Shown: positions 25,760 through 33,508 of the stretch, in pieces
How the letters are laid out: the number at the start of each line of letters is the position of its first letter
Position numbering within the stretch: position 1 is the first letter of the stretch
Assembly (NCBI GenBank): GCA_963931165.1
Contig: OZ006985.1
Span: 1,054,001-1,118,000 of the forward strand
From: Ornithoclostridium sp944380285
GTDB lineage: Bacteria; Bacillota; Clostridia; Christensenellales; UBA3700
Length of the DNA stretch: 64,000 nucleotides
Reading direction: 5' to 3'
Translations under genes and position numbers: made by a program
The notes under the pieces: model-generated
The model's input: only the letters and a program-made list of their open reading frames with translations
Database searches by the model: none
Told to the model about the DNA's origin: nothing

Positions 25760-26374
25760 TCATTGTTTGTCTTTGTTTTCCAACTCGGCGACCTTGCGCT
25801 CTAACTCCGCTATCCGCTCGTCCTTGGTCGGCTTGCGGTTGGCTTGACGCTCGGCGCGGAATGCCTGTATGCGAGCCTTGGCAGGGGCATAGAAACGACG
25901 AAGCAGGAGATAGACGATGTAGAGAGCGAAGAGGGCGAGGGCGGCGTAACCGTTGCCGCGGATATCCCAAGACAAAGTCTCAAGGTTGTAATCTATGCGG
26001 AATACAAACACGGTCCCAATAAACATAGCAATCATAGCAAGAGCAATGGTCGCATCTTTATGGTTTTTGAGTGTAAAAAATAAAACCGCACACACGACTA
26101 CCACACAAAAAGAAATAACGATTAAGATATCCATTGTGAAAAGCTGTCGGTTGAGGGGTAAATGTCCGGGTAGCGCGGCGGCGTCGGCGACAAAATTCGA
26201 CATCTTGCCGAGCTCAAGCATATAGTGCAGAAAATAGGGAACATCAATATATGTCTTATTGAAATAGTCCCAATATGAGACAACAGGGAATACATACAAG
26301 ACAGTCATAAGTAAAAACAATACCGCCCCGAGCCGGCGTTGATATTTATTGCAAAAATCAAAAAACTTGCTCAT
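25760..26374 (-). CDS. Membrane protein with four helices and C-terminal coiled coil
   Basis: The 204-residue protein starts at 26374 (MSKFFDFCNKY), where CAGGAGGCGCTT gives a strong RBS. The longer frame to 26515 has none. Helices lie near residues 15-35 (LGAVLFLLMTVLYVFPVVSY), 85-108, 115-135 and 145-165, followed by a basic segment and a heptad-like tail (DERIAELERKVAELENK). No family recognised. It is convergent with the ImmA/IrrE pair and monocistronic. Confidence 0.7.
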   Translation of the reverse strand: MSKFFDFCNKYQRRLGAVLFLLMTVLYVFPVVSYWDYFNKTYIDVPYFLHYMLELGKMSNFVADAAALPGHLPLNRQLFTMDILIVISFCVVVVCAVLFFTLKNHKDATIALAMIAMFIGTVFVFRIDYNLETLSWDIRGNGYAALALFALYIVYLLLRRFYAPAKARIQAFRAERQANRKPTKDERIAELERKVAELENKDKQ

Positions 26375-26419
26375 AAGCGCCTCCTGTAACAAGGATAACA
26401 CAAAACCGAGGAAAATGCA

Positions 26420-26575
26420 ATGCTGTTTAATCAAAGAATCGGACTTATCGAGCCTACCGAGGAATTGAAGCGTATAAGCGTAGACACCAAGACGTTCACA
26501 CAGCCTAATGCCCATCTATATACCGATACAGACGCGCAAGCTCAAACGATAGCGGTCTTTCGCCAAAGTCTATAA
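26420..26575 (+). CDS. Possible small protein (51 aa)
   Basis: An ATG at 26420 opens 51 codons (MLFNQRIGLIEPTEELKR to QTIAVFRQSL) with GAGG about 9 bases upstream. It lies upstream of the minus-strand membrane gene and would be divergent from it. Residue composition is protein-like, but no promoter is obvious and I know no relative. It may be a gene remnant. Confidence 0.3.
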   Translation: MLFNQRIGLIEPTEELKRISVDTKTFTQPNAHLYTDTDAQAQTIAVFRQSL

Positions 26576-26710
26576 TTTGGCAGCGGTTTTGCATTGCTCG
26601 CCGCATCAATTGTAAAATTTATGTAAAATATCGTCTCCCGCCATTGACAAAACACGCATAACGCAATATGCTTGAATTGAAAGAGCGCATCTTGCGCACG
26701 GGAGGCGCAT

Positions 26711-26980
26711 ATGACATTCGAACAGGCGCAGCTCCGCAAGACGGAGCTTGACGAGATCCTCGACTTTTTGTTCAAGAGCGACGATCTCAAAGACAGGTTG
26801 ATGCGGCTCAAAGTCGCACGCAACGAGATGAACGATCCCCGTTACCGCGCGGACATCGCGATGGTCGCGGTCACCGATCCCAGGCACCCCAAGGTTTGGC
26901 GGTTCAACGAGTGTTGCCGCCGTGAGAAGGAGATCGGCGAGGCGATCGAGGTGTACGAGACGTTGCTTGCGAGCATTTGA
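26711..26980 (+). CDS. Conserved-looking small helical protein (89 aa)
   Basis: The 89-residue soluble protein has a long N-terminal helix (MTFEQAQLRKTELDEILDFL), a middle region with DPRYRADIAMVAVTDPRHP, and a C-terminal helix. GGGAGGCGCAT is a strong RBS. It is followed by a terminator at 27045, so it stands alone ahead of nadD. Function unknown. Confidence 0.65.
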   Translation: MTFEQAQLRKTELDEILDFLFKSDDLKDRLMRLKVARNEMNDPRYRADIAMVAVTDPRHPKVWRFNECCRREKEIGEAIEVYETLLASI

Positions 26981-27044
26981 TGAGCGCAGTTCGCGCGTTC
27001 GCCGTCGCTTCGGGCGCGGCGGACATGGTTTTTACGGCGCATAT

Positions 27045-27068
27045 CGGCGGCATTGCCGCCGTTTTTTT
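27045..27068 (+). terminator. Terminator upstream of nadD
   Basis: CGGCGGC-ATT-GCCGCCG stem followed by seven Ts. Confidence 0.85.
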
Positions 27069-27078
27069 GTCCGAATCA

Positions 27079-27107
27079 TTGATTGACGGCTCGAAATGTT
27101 ATATAAT
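27079..27107 (+). promoter_or_regulatory. Promoter of nadD, apparently leaderless
   Basis: TTGATT (27079-27084) and TATAAT (27102-27107) with a 17-bp spacer. The expected transcription start, 7 bases past the -10 box, is the A of the ATG at 27114. No Shine-Dalgarno lies between. Confidence 0.65.
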
Positions 27108-27113
27108 AGAGCC

Positions 27114-28238
27114 ATGAGACCTTTGCACGGGACGGCGTTGCTGGGAGGCGCATTCGATCCTCCGCACGCCGCGCACATACAGATGGCGGAGAGGGCTTTG
27201 GCGCTCGGTTGCGAGCGCGTGGTCTTCGTTCCGTCCGCGAACCCTCCGCACAAGCGCTGTACCGCGGACTTTTTCGACCGCGTCGCGATGCTAGAGGCGG
27301 CGATCGCGGGCAGGGCGGACATGTCCATCGACACCATCGAGGGCGGCGACGGGGCGGTGCATTACAGCTATCTAACGCTGCCGCGGCTCGTCGACAAGTA
27401 CGGCGACTGTGTCTTTGTCATCGGCGGAGACAGCCTGATCGATCTGGGCAAGTGGCGCGAGCCGGACAAGGTCGTCGCCGAGGTGCCCTTGCTCGCTTTT
27501 CCGCGCAAGGACAGGGACGAGAGCTTCGCCGCCGCGCTCGAATTTTGGCGGGGCAGAGGGGCTAAGATATATGCCGATGACTTCATGCCGGACGGCGTGT
27601 CGTCGACCGCGGCGCGCTATCTTGCGTCAATGCGCGACTATTCCGCGCTTTCGCCCGAGGTCGCCGAGTACGTCCGAAGGCACGGACTTTACGATTGGTA
27701 CACGCCGCTTGCGGACAAGCTGAAAGGAGCGGTGTTGCCGAAGACGTACGAACACATCAAGCGCACCGTCGTCTGCGCGCTCGGGCTGGATTTCGAGTGC
27801 GGGCTTGGGCTTGACGGCGACAAGGTGTTTTTGGCGGCGATGCTGCACGATTGCGCGAAGAAGATATGCCGCGAGCAGCACGACGTCTCGCATGTCCCCG
27901 CGGACTGCGTCGGCAGCGAGGTCGAACACCAATTTATGGGCGCATATCTCGCCCGGACCGAATACGGCGTGACGGACGCCGACGTGATCGGCGCGATCGC
28001 GTGCCACTGCACGGGCAAGCCGGGCATGAACACGCTCGACAAGCTCATCTTTTGCGCGGACATGTTGGAGCCTGCGCGCGACTTCGACGGTGTCGAAGAG
28101 CTGCGCCGCACGATCAGGCGCGACTTTGAAAAGGGCTTCCGCGCATGCCTTATCCGTTCGTACGACTATCTCGTCGAAAAGGGCGCGGACATCTACCCGC
28201 TGACGCTTCGCGCGGCGGAATACTATCGAAACGATTGA
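27114..28238 (+). CDS. nadD: Nicotinate-nucleotide adenylyltransferase fused to YqeK-type HD hydrolase
   Basis: The 374-residue bifunctional protein starts with a NadD domain (LLGGAFDPPHAAH near 10-22, FVPSANPPHK near 40, VSSTAAR near 160), which adenylylates nicotinate mononucleotide in NAD synthesis. From about residue 195 follows an HD domain of the YqeK type (LHDCAKKI near 245, HQFMGAYLA, CHCTGKPGM, DMLEPAR), known to hydrolyse Ap4A symmetrically. In many Bacillota the two are adjacent genes, and fusions are known in Clostridia. The ATG at 27096 is not used here because it lies upstream of the -10 box. It is followed by rsfS after 8 bases. Confidence 0.93.
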   Translation: MRPLHGTALLGGAFDPPHAAHIQMAERALALGCERVVFVPSANPPHKRCTADFFDRVAMLEAAIAGRADMSIDTIEGGDGAVHYSYLTLPRLVDKYGDCVFVIGGDSLIDLGKWREPDKVVAEVPLLAFPRKDRDESFAAALEFWRGRGAKIYADDFMPDGVSSTAARYLASMRDYSALSPEVAEYVRRHGLYDWYTPLADKLKGAVLPKTYEHIKRTVVCALGLDFECGLGLDGDKVFLAAMLHDCAKKICREQHDVSHVPADCVGSEVEHQFMGAYLARTEYGVTDADVIGAIACHCTGKPGMNTLDKLIFCADMLEPARDFDGVEELRRTIRRDFEKGFRACLIRSYDYLVEKGADIYPLTLRAAEYYRND

Positions 28239-28246
28239 GGAGAAAT

Positions 28247-28606
28247 ATGGACACTACGCAACTCAAAGAGGAAATTTGCAAGGCGCTCGATTCCAAAAAG
28301 GCGCTCGACGTGACCTGCGTCGCGCTCGAGGGGCTCACATCGATCGCCGATTGGTTCGTGATCGCGAGCGGGCGCTCGACGACGCAAGTCAAGGCTCTCG
28401 CCGAAAATCTCGAAGAGATCATGGAAAAGCAATTCGGCGTCGCCGCATTGCGCGTAGAGGGCAGGAGCGGCGGCAAGTGGGTCGTGCTCGACTACGGCGA
28501 CGTCATAGTGCACGTCTTCGAGGAAGAGACGCGCAAGACCTATTCGCTCGAACAGCTTTGGGGCGACGGGACAAACGTCGCGCGGTTTGAGGAAAGCGGA
28601 GAATAA
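28247..28606 (+). CDS. rsfS: Ribosomal silencing factor RsfS
   Basis: The 119-residue protein binds uL14 on the large ribosomal subunit and blocks subunit joining during starvation. Family marks are KALDVTCVALEGLTSIADWF, VIASGRSTTQVKALAENLEE, EGRSGGKWVVLDYGDVIVHVF and YSLEQLWGD. GAGGAGAAAT precedes the ATG. The nadD-yqeK-rsfS order is typical of Bacillota. Confidence 0.95.
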   Translation: MDTTQLKEEICKALDSKKALDVTCVALEGLTSIADWFVIASGRSTTQVKALAENLEEIMEKQFGVAALRVEGRSGGKWVVLDYGDVIVHVFEEETRKTYSLEQLWGDGTNVARFEESGE

Positions 28607-28635
28607 CCGCCGCAGCAAAGGGGTATATTTTCGGT

Positions 28636-28962
28636 ATGGATATCGACATCTATGCCGCCGAAGTGCAATATGTCGGAGTGGAGAGTTTTCTCGCTTCGTT
28701 CGAAAACGTGACGGGGTGGACCTATTCCGCCTCGGACAAAGACGCGATCATCGTCGGTCTCAGGACCGATCCGATGTTCTCGCTGACCGCAAGGCGCGCG
28801 TTTTTCGACGACGTGCGCGAGGGACTGCTTGCGATGGGCTATGCCCGCGCGGAGGTCACCGACGACGCCGACCTCGTCTACGAGATCGGCAAGACGGGGC
28901 AGGAGGCTGATCCGGATGCGGTAAACGCGCTGTGCGACAGCGCGGCAAGACGGCGCAAATGA
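28636..28962 (+). CDS. Hypothetical protein (108 aa)
   Basis: The 108-residue soluble protein starts MDIDIYAAEVQYVGVESFLA and ends with a basic RRRK tail. The RBS (AAAGGGG) is rather far from the ATG. The stop overlaps the next start in ATGA, tying it to the pyrimidine-nucleoside phosphorylase gene. I recognise no domain. The coupling and codon use like its neighbours argue for a real gene. Confidence 0.6.
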   Translation: MDIDIYAAEVQYVGVESFLASFENVTGWTYSASDKDAIIVGLRTDPMFSLTARRAFFDDVREGLLAMGYARAEVTDDADLVYEIGKTGQEADPDAVNALCDSAARRRK

Positions 28963-30221
28963 GTATGAAGATCACCGACATCATCGCCGAAAAGAGGCAC
29001 GGCAACGCGCTCGACGACGAGGCGATCCGTTTTTGGATCGATCGCCTCGACGCCTTTGCCGACTACCAAAATTCCGCGCTGCTGATGGCGATCGCGATGG
29101 GCGGTATGGACGCGCGCGAGACGCTTACGCTGACCGACGCGATGGCGCACAGCGGCGACATGCTCGACCTGTCGCGCTACGGCGACGCCACCGTCGACAA
29201 GCATTCCACAGGCGGCGTCGGCGACGGCACCAGCTTCATCGTCATGCCGGTGATGGCGGCGACGGGCAAGATATGCGCCAAGCTCAGCGGCAGAGGTTTG
29301 GGGCACACCGGCGGCACGCTTGACAAGTTGGAGTCGATCGACGGCGTACATACCGACATTTCCGAAGAGAGATTTTTCGAGATCGTCGACGACATCGGGA
29401 TAGTTATCGCGGGACAGACGGCGCAGCTTTGCCCCGCGGACAAGTATCTTTACGCATTGCGCGACGTGACTGCGACAGTGGACAGCATTCCGCTGATCGC
29501 CGCGTCGGTTATGAGCAAAAAGCTCGCCGCCGGGGCAAGGAATATCGTCCTCGACGTCAAGACCGGCAGGGGCGCGTTTATGAAGGGCGAGGACGACGCA
29601 AAGACGCTCGCGCGCACCATGGTCGACATCGGCAGGCGTTCCGGGCGCAATGTTTCGGCGTTGGTCACGACGATGGACATGCCGCTCGAGAGCGCGGTCG
29701 GCAACGCGATAGAGGTGCGCTCTGCGCTCGACGTGCTGTCGGGCAGAGAGAGGGGCGACGTCTACGAGGTCGCCAAGGCGCTTTGCGCGCAGCTCGGCGC
29801 GGACGGCGAAGCGTTCGATCGCGCGATAGCTTCGGGCGCGGCGTACGAGAAGTTTGAGCAAATGATATACGCGCTCGGCGGCAAGCCGGGGTGTTTGCAA
29901 AATCTGCCTCAAAGCAAGTACAAAAAGACGGTTTTTGCGCCGAAAAGTGGATACATATCGGACATAAATGCGATGACCGTCGCCTCGGTCACGCTCGATG
30001 CGGGCGGAGGAAGGCGCGTCAAAGAGGATGCGATATTGCCCGAAGTCGGCGTCAAATTGCACGTCGCCGCCGGCGGCAGGGTGGACAAGGGTCAGCCGCT
30101 CGCGACATTGCATTACAGCCGCGTCGGAGACGAAGAACTTGCCCAAAGGCTCGCCTCGGCATTTGTCGTGTCGGACGAAAAGCCGATCGTTCGCGACAGG
30201 ATCGTCTGCAAAGTGGAATAG
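28959..30221 (+). CDS. pdp: Pyrimidine-nucleoside phosphorylase
   Basis: The 420-residue enzyme releases ribose- or deoxyribose-1-phosphate from uridine and thymidine. Visible family motifs are LLMAIAMGGMD, VDKHSTGGVGDGTSF (phosphate site near 80), LSGRGLGHTGGTLDKLE (signature), DVTATVDSIPLIAASVMSKK (base site), and the C-terminal domain with VGVKLHVAAGGRVDKGQPL. I start it at the ATG at 28959, overlapping the previous stop. ATG codons further upstream in the same frame lie inside that gene. It is followed by deoC, forming a nucleoside-salvage unit. Confidence 0.94.
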   Translation: MSMKITDIIAEKRHGNALDDEAIRFWIDRLDAFADYQNSALLMAIAMGGMDARETLTLTDAMAHSGDMLDLSRYGDATVDKHSTGGVGDGTSFIVMPVMAATGKICAKLSGRGLGHTGGTLDKLESIDGVHTDISEERFFEIVDDIGIVIAGQTAQLCPADKYLYALRDVTATVDSIPLIAASVMSKKLAAGARNIVLDVKTGRGAFMKGEDDAKTLARTMVDIGRRSGRNVSALVTTMDMPLESAVGNAIEVRSALDVLSGRERGDVYEVAKALCAQLGADGEAFDRAIASGAAYEKFEQMIYALGGKPGCLQNLPQSKYKKTVFAPKSGYISDINAMTVASVTLDAGGGRRVKEDAILPEVGVKLHVAAGGRVDKGQPLATLHYSRVGDEELAQRLASAFVVSDEKPIVRDRIVCKVE

Positions 30222-30229
30222 GAGGAGTT

Positions 30230-30850
30230 ATGCAACTCGAACAATACATAGACTATACAAATCTCAAACCGGACGCGACCCGCGCCGACATAGAGGAATT
30301 GTGCAAGATCGCGAAGGAACGCGGCTATGCCAACGTGTGCGTAAACGGCGCGTATGTCGCGCTTTGCAAGCAATTGTTGCGCGGCAGCGGAGTGGGCGTC
30401 GCGTGCGTCGTCGGCTTTCCGCTCGGTGCGTCGACGACCGAAGTCAAGGCGTTCGAGGCGGCAAAGGCGGTCGAGGACGGCGCGGATGAGATCGATATGC
30501 TGATGGCGGTCGGCGCGCTCAAAGGCGGCGACTTTGACTATGTCGCGAATGACATCGCCGCGGTCAAGCATGCGTGCGGGGTCACGCTCAAAGTCATCAT
30601 CGAAGAGTGTCTGCTCACCGACGAGCAGATCGCCGAGGCGGCGAAGATATGCGTGCGCTCGGGCGCGGACATCGTCAAGACGAGCACGGGCTTTTCAAAG
30701 GCGGGCGCGACGCTGCACGCGATCGGCATCATCAAGGCAAATTGCGGCGACCTCGGCATCAAAGCCGCGGGCGGCATTCGCGACGCCGAGACGGCGCGCG
30801 CATTCATCGAGGCGGGCGCGACCAGGATAGGCGCCAGCGCAAAATTGTGA
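30230..30850 (+). CDS. deoC: Deoxyribose-phosphate aldolase
   Basis: The 206-residue class I aldolase splits 2-deoxyribose 5-phosphate into glyceraldehyde 3-phosphate and acetaldehyde. Marks are YTNLKPDAT at the start, VCVNGAYV, VGFPLGA, DEIDMLM, LKVIIEECLL (catalytic Lys), VKTSTGFSKAGAT (Schiff-base Lys region) and KAAGGIRD. GGAGGAGTT lies just before the ATG. It works with the upstream phosphorylase in deoxynucleoside breakdown, and the stop overlaps the next start (GTGA). Confidence 0.95.
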   Translation: MQLEQYIDYTNLKPDATRADIEELCKIAKERGYANVCVNGAYVALCKQLLRGSGVGVACVVGFPLGASTTEVKAFEAAKAVEDGADEIDMLMAVGALKGGDFDYVANDIAAVKHACGVTLKVIIEECLLTDEQIAEAAKICVRSGADIVKTSTGFSKAGATLHAIGIIKANCGDLGIKAAGGIRDAETARAFIEAGATRIGASAKL

Positions 30851-31728
30851 AAGAGAAAAAGACCAAAAAGAAGATCTTGTTTTCCGCGTCCGATCCGCGA
30901 GTCGCGAAGATAGCCGAGGCGTTTGCCAAGTGCGGCAGGCGCGGCGCCGCGGCGGCGGCTTACGCTATCGCCGGCAAGTATGTCAAATTGTACGAGCTTG
31001 CCGAAGAGAAGCGCAGCGACAAGGTCCGCGTCGCCTACGGAGCCGGCGCACTTTGGGCGAAGGGCACGATCAAGATGCCCGAAGCGCGCGTCAAGATCTT
31101 GGCGGCGCATTCCGCGGCAAGGGCGGCGTACAGCCCCGTCGCGTGCGCGGCGGCTCGCGCGGTCGCTCAGGCGGTGTCCACCGTACACACATCAAAGCAT
31201 GCGATGGGCGTCGTCTGTTACGGCTTGACGGCGATCGCTCTCGCAAAGGGCGGCGACGTCGATTGCGCGGAGATTGACAGAGAGGTCGAGCGCATGCTCG
31301 CGATCATAGACGGCTATGCCGAGAGCGAACCCTCGCCGGACGGCTGGGCGGAATTTATGCTGACAAAAGAGGAGAAGCTCGCGCGCAAGCAAAAGGCGAA
31401 AGAGTCGGCAGGCAAGGGCGACCTCGATTTTTCGTCACGCGACGAAATTTATACCACGCTTGAAAGCGACGCCAAAATGCACGCCGAACCGCGCAAGAAA
31501 AAAGTGAAAAAGGGCGACGACGCGTCCGATGGCGAAGCGGTCGGTCAAACAAACGACGCGGCGCAGCGGCAATCGCCGAAAGACGTCCCGAAATCGAAAG
31601 ATAAGAGCGCGGAAGAGCAGAAATCGGATGAGCGGTCAAATTCGGAAGAGTCAAGATCCGAAACGCACGACGCGGCGCAACAGCCTGCGGCAGACGCTCC
31701 CAAAGGGAAGGATTCGGCGGAGGAGTGA
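30847..31728 (+). CDS. Imm5-like putative immunity-protein fold with disordered tail
   Basis: The 293-residue product starts at GTG 30847, overlapping the deoC stop. Residues 10-150 resemble the Imm5-like putative immunity family: AEAFAKCGRRGAA, AGALWAKGTIKMPEARV, AAHSAARAA, ACAAARAVAQAVSTVHTSKH. Residues 185-293 are low complexity, rich in Lys, Glu, Ser and Asp, and probably disordered. No toxin gene is adjacent. It may be a domesticated or housekeeping member. The start has no clear Shine-Dalgarno, so coupling to deoC is likely. Confidence 0.6.
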   Translation: MKEKKTKKKILFSASDPRVAKIAEAFAKCGRRGAAAAAYAIAGKYVKLYELAEEKRSDKVRVAYGAGALWAKGTIKMPEARVKILAAHSAARAAYSPVACAAARAVAQAVSTVHTSKHAMGVVCYGLTAIALAKGGDVDCAEIDREVERMLAIIDGYAESEPSPDGWAEFMLTKEEKLARKQKAKESAGKGDLDFSSRDEIYTTLESDAKMHAEPRKKKVKKGDDASDGEAVGQTNDAAQRQSPKDVPKSKDKSAEEQKSDERSNSEESRSETHDAAQQPAADAPKGKDSAEE

Positions 31729-32149
31729 TGCCCAATGGGCGAAGCGGCACTCCGAGTTGATGATCAAAGCGGAGTCAAGAGAGGGCTGAATAATCAAAAA
31801 TTATCAAAATTGTCCATAGCAAAACAATTTCAAAATGCGTATTTTCAACAAAATACGCCTTTTCGCAACGATGTTCAAAAAGAAATGTAAAATTTTTGCA
31901 AAAGGTATTGTCTTTTTGTGAGATATGCGCTATAATATAGTTGACCGAAGGCGATGCGTGTAACCGCAGAACATCATACGGGAACGCGGAGTTGGCGTAG
32001 GGATGGCGTGCCTCCCCGTTGAGGATTACAGAACTTCGACACAGCGTACCCACCTGCTTACCAGCGGGGTTAAACTATCGCCTCGGTTAACTTAAAAGGG
32101 AGCACATCGTGCTCCCTGAAGTATATTCGACGCGACAGCGTCGTTTTTT
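31729..32149. other. Spacer carrying the 6S RNA unit
   Basis: About 180 AT-rich bases without an ORF are followed by a promoter (TTGTCT 31907-31912, TATAAT 31931-31936, 18-bp spacer), the 6S RNA, a GGGAGCAC/GTGCTCCC hairpin at 32098-32116, and a terminator at 32128-32151. Confidence 0.7.
31943..32091 (+). ncRNA. ssrS: 6S RNA
   Basis: The transcript predicted from TATAAT at 31931 begins near 31943. Its ends pair (GACCGAAGGCGAT with ATCGCCTCGGTTA). Conserved blocks match the order in E. coli 6S RNA: CGCGGAGTTGGCGTAGG then GGCGTGC (E. coli CGCGGUUGGUGAGCAUGC), CCTC..GTTGAGG..AGAACT..GACACAG (E. coli GCUC..GUCCGAG..AAAACU..GACGACAC), and CCCACCTGCTTACCAGCGGGGTT (E. coli UUCACCUUGAACCAAGGGUU). 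6S RNA traps sigma-A holoenzyme in stationary phase. The assignment comes from motif comparison by eye. Confidence 0.8.
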
Positions 32150-32151
32150 TT
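32128..32151 (+). terminator. Terminator downstream of 6S RNA
   Basis: CGACGC-GACA-GCGTCG stem followed by eight Ts. Confidence 0.85.
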
Positions 32152-32356
32152 GATGATAGGGAATTGCCTGCAAACCATGTTTGCCGCAAATAACCCGATC
32201 GACATGACAAAAATTAAAACTGAAAAGCCATCCGCAAGCGGAGAGGAGTTTTTGCAAAACATCGCCCGCCTTATGGATGACTGCGGAGTATCGTCGATAG
32301 ACGAATTGATAAAGACAGTAGACGAAGGAGGCCCCGACCCGAAAAAGAAAAGATGA
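32150..32356 (+). CDS. Small duplicated protein (up to 68 aa), possible remnant
   Basis: The frame gives MTKIKTEKPSASGEEFLQ from an ATG at 32204 (50 residues), or 68 residues from 32150. It ends DELIKTVDEGGPDPKKKR. No start has a clear RBS. The C-terminal part lies in the 154-bp inverted duplication. The only difference between copies in the coding part is GTA/GTG, a silent change. A terminator (AGCCGACGC/GCGGCGGCT, T6) follows at 32374-32405. It may be the tail of a lost mobile-element gene. Confidence 0.4.
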   Translation: MMIGNCLQTMFAANNPIDMTKIKTEKPSASGEEFLQNIARLMDDCGVSSIDELIKTVDEGGPDPKKKR

Positions 32357-32399
32357 CACCACTTCTCTGCAATGAGCCGACGCTGAAAATGCGGCGGCT
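32246..32399. repeat. 154-bp inverted duplication, copy A
   Basis: Identical in inverted orientation to 33207-33360 except for one base. It contains the end of the small ORF and its terminator. Confidence 0.95.
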
Positions 32400-32781
32400 T
32401 TTTTGCTGTGAAAAGTGTTTGCTATTGTTTGCTACAACGACCGAAAAAGGCAGTTTTTGACCGTCTTAGACAGTCCGAAAAAAGGGTCGCCCGAGATGAC
32501 GGTTCAATGTCCCGAATAACGAGAATGATTCGTAAAAGTGTTTGCTACCGTGTTTGCTACAACTTTTGCTTATAGGGCACTCTTGTGGTTTTTCAGCTCT
32601 AAACAAGAGAAAACCACAATATCTTGTGGTTTTCCGTCTGGAGCTGCTAACCGGATTCGTAAGGAGCGCAGAGCGCGACGGAATAGGTGAACTGCGTGAG
32701 CCGTCACAATTTCGCTGCCGGGTAGCAGCGTCAAAAAAAAGACATCTCCGGGGCGTTAGCCTGTTCGGAGATGTCCGTAAA
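32400..32781. other. Attachment-site-like scar next to tRNA-Thr
   Basis: The segment holds four copies of TGTTTGCTA in two pairs (32416, 32426; 32539, 32551), a 10-bp hairpin AAAACCACAA-TATC-TTGTGGTTTT at 32610-32633, and a 21-bp exact copy of the tRNA-Thr 3' end at 32639-32659. The hairpin GACATCTCCG/CGGAGATGTC near 32730-32775, with eight As on its left, terminates tRNA-Thr on the minus strand. No gene is convincing. Confidence 0.55.
32639..32659. repeat. 21-bp copy of the tRNA-Thr 3' end (att-like)
   Basis: TGGAGCTGCTAACCGGATTCG is identical to 32782-32802, the last 21 bases of tRNA-Thr read on the plus strand. Integrases of islands and phages leave such direct repeats. Confidence 0.7.
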
Positions 32782-32857
32782 TGGAGCTGCTAACCGGATT
32801 CGAACCGGTGACCTCGTCCTTACCAAGGACGTGCTCTACCTGCTGAGCCATAGCAGC
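32782..32857 (-). tRNA. tRNA-Thr (anticodon GGT)
   Basis: The 76-nt minus-strand cloverleaf reads GCTGCTATGGCTCAGCAGGT at its 5' end. It has acceptor stem GCTGCTA/TAGCAGC, anticodon loop TTGGTAA, T loop GGTTCGAATCC and an encoded CCA end. A perfect promoter lies upstream. Confidence 0.95.
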
Positions 32858-32928
32858 ATATTAAATTTTGTGCCGATTTGATGAGGTTCGGCGGCATTTT
32901 GCAAGTCGACTCGTTCGATTGCTTAATC

Positions 32929-32957
32929 ATTATAGAAAAAAAGTATCGCCGTGTCAA
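32929..32957 (-). promoter_or_regulatory. Promoter of tRNA-Thr
   Basis: On the minus strand, TTGACA (32952-32957) and TATAAT (32929-32934) are separated by 17 bp. Confidence 0.85.
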
Positions 32958-33073
32958 ATGTTTTGAGATAATTTAATCAAATCGTTTTGTCGATATCAAA
33001 ATTTCACTTTCCCAAATTTTGCATCGATACTTGAGTGAATGATCATTCAACCAATTTCTTCAATCGATCACTG

Positions 33074-33148
33074 CTAAGTTCTCCGGCAAAATACTCCAAA
33101 GTTCTCCATCAAAAATATCCAAAGTTCTCCAGCGCATATTGATATAAT
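33074..33148. repeat. Three 23-bp-period direct repeats, IS-end-like
   Basis: AAGTTCTCC occurs at 33076, 33099 and 33122 with partly conserved flanks (CCAAAGTTCTCC), followed by a TATAAT box at 33143. Multiple short direct repeats in front of an outward promoter resemble the terminal organisation of IS21-type elements. No transposase gene is left. The family call is a guess. Confidence 0.4.
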
Positions 33149-33206
33149 GTTAACATCTCCGATGTTTTGAGAGAAATCAGCGCGTTCCACTTAACAAAAC
33201 TCAATT

Positions 33207-33360
33207 AGCCGCCGCATTTTCAGCGTCGGCTCATTGCAGAGAAGTGGTGTCATCTTTTCTTTTTCGGGTCGGGGCCTCCTTCGTCCACTGTCTTTATCAA
33301 TTCGTCTATCGACGATACTCCGCAGTCATCCATAAGGCGGGCGATGTTTTGCAAAAACTC
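33207..33360. repeat. 154-bp inverted duplication, copy B
   Basis: Inverted copy of 32246-32399 with one mismatch. The encoded peptide is cut at its N-terminus by an in-frame TGA just outside the repeat. Confidence 0.95.
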
Positions 33361-33442
33361 GTATCAAGACGATCAGCTGTTTTTATGGACACTCTTCCAA
33401 GTCGGGAATATCAAAGCGAATTTTTATAACATATGCATGTCA

Positions 33443-33476
33443 TGTCCCAAAAAACGGACATAAGATGTCGTATAAT
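33443..33476 (+). promoter_or_regulatory. Island promoter element 1 (palindrome + TATAAT)
   Basis: TGTCCC-AAAAAA-CGGACA (33443-33460), a 10-base gap, then TATAAT (33471-33476). No -35 hexamer is present. It drives the FtsH-like gene at 33509. It is the most divergent of the five copies. Confidence 0.6.
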
Positions 33477-33508
33477 GTACTCGAAAATCAACAAAAGAGA
33501 GGTCTTTT

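Noticed and set aside
32505..32570. Minus-strand peptide AKVVANTVANTFTNHSRYSGH, like an integrase tail
   Set aside because: Only about 20 codons are open and the VANT repeats come from the TGTTTGCTA motifs. No upstream recombinase homology.
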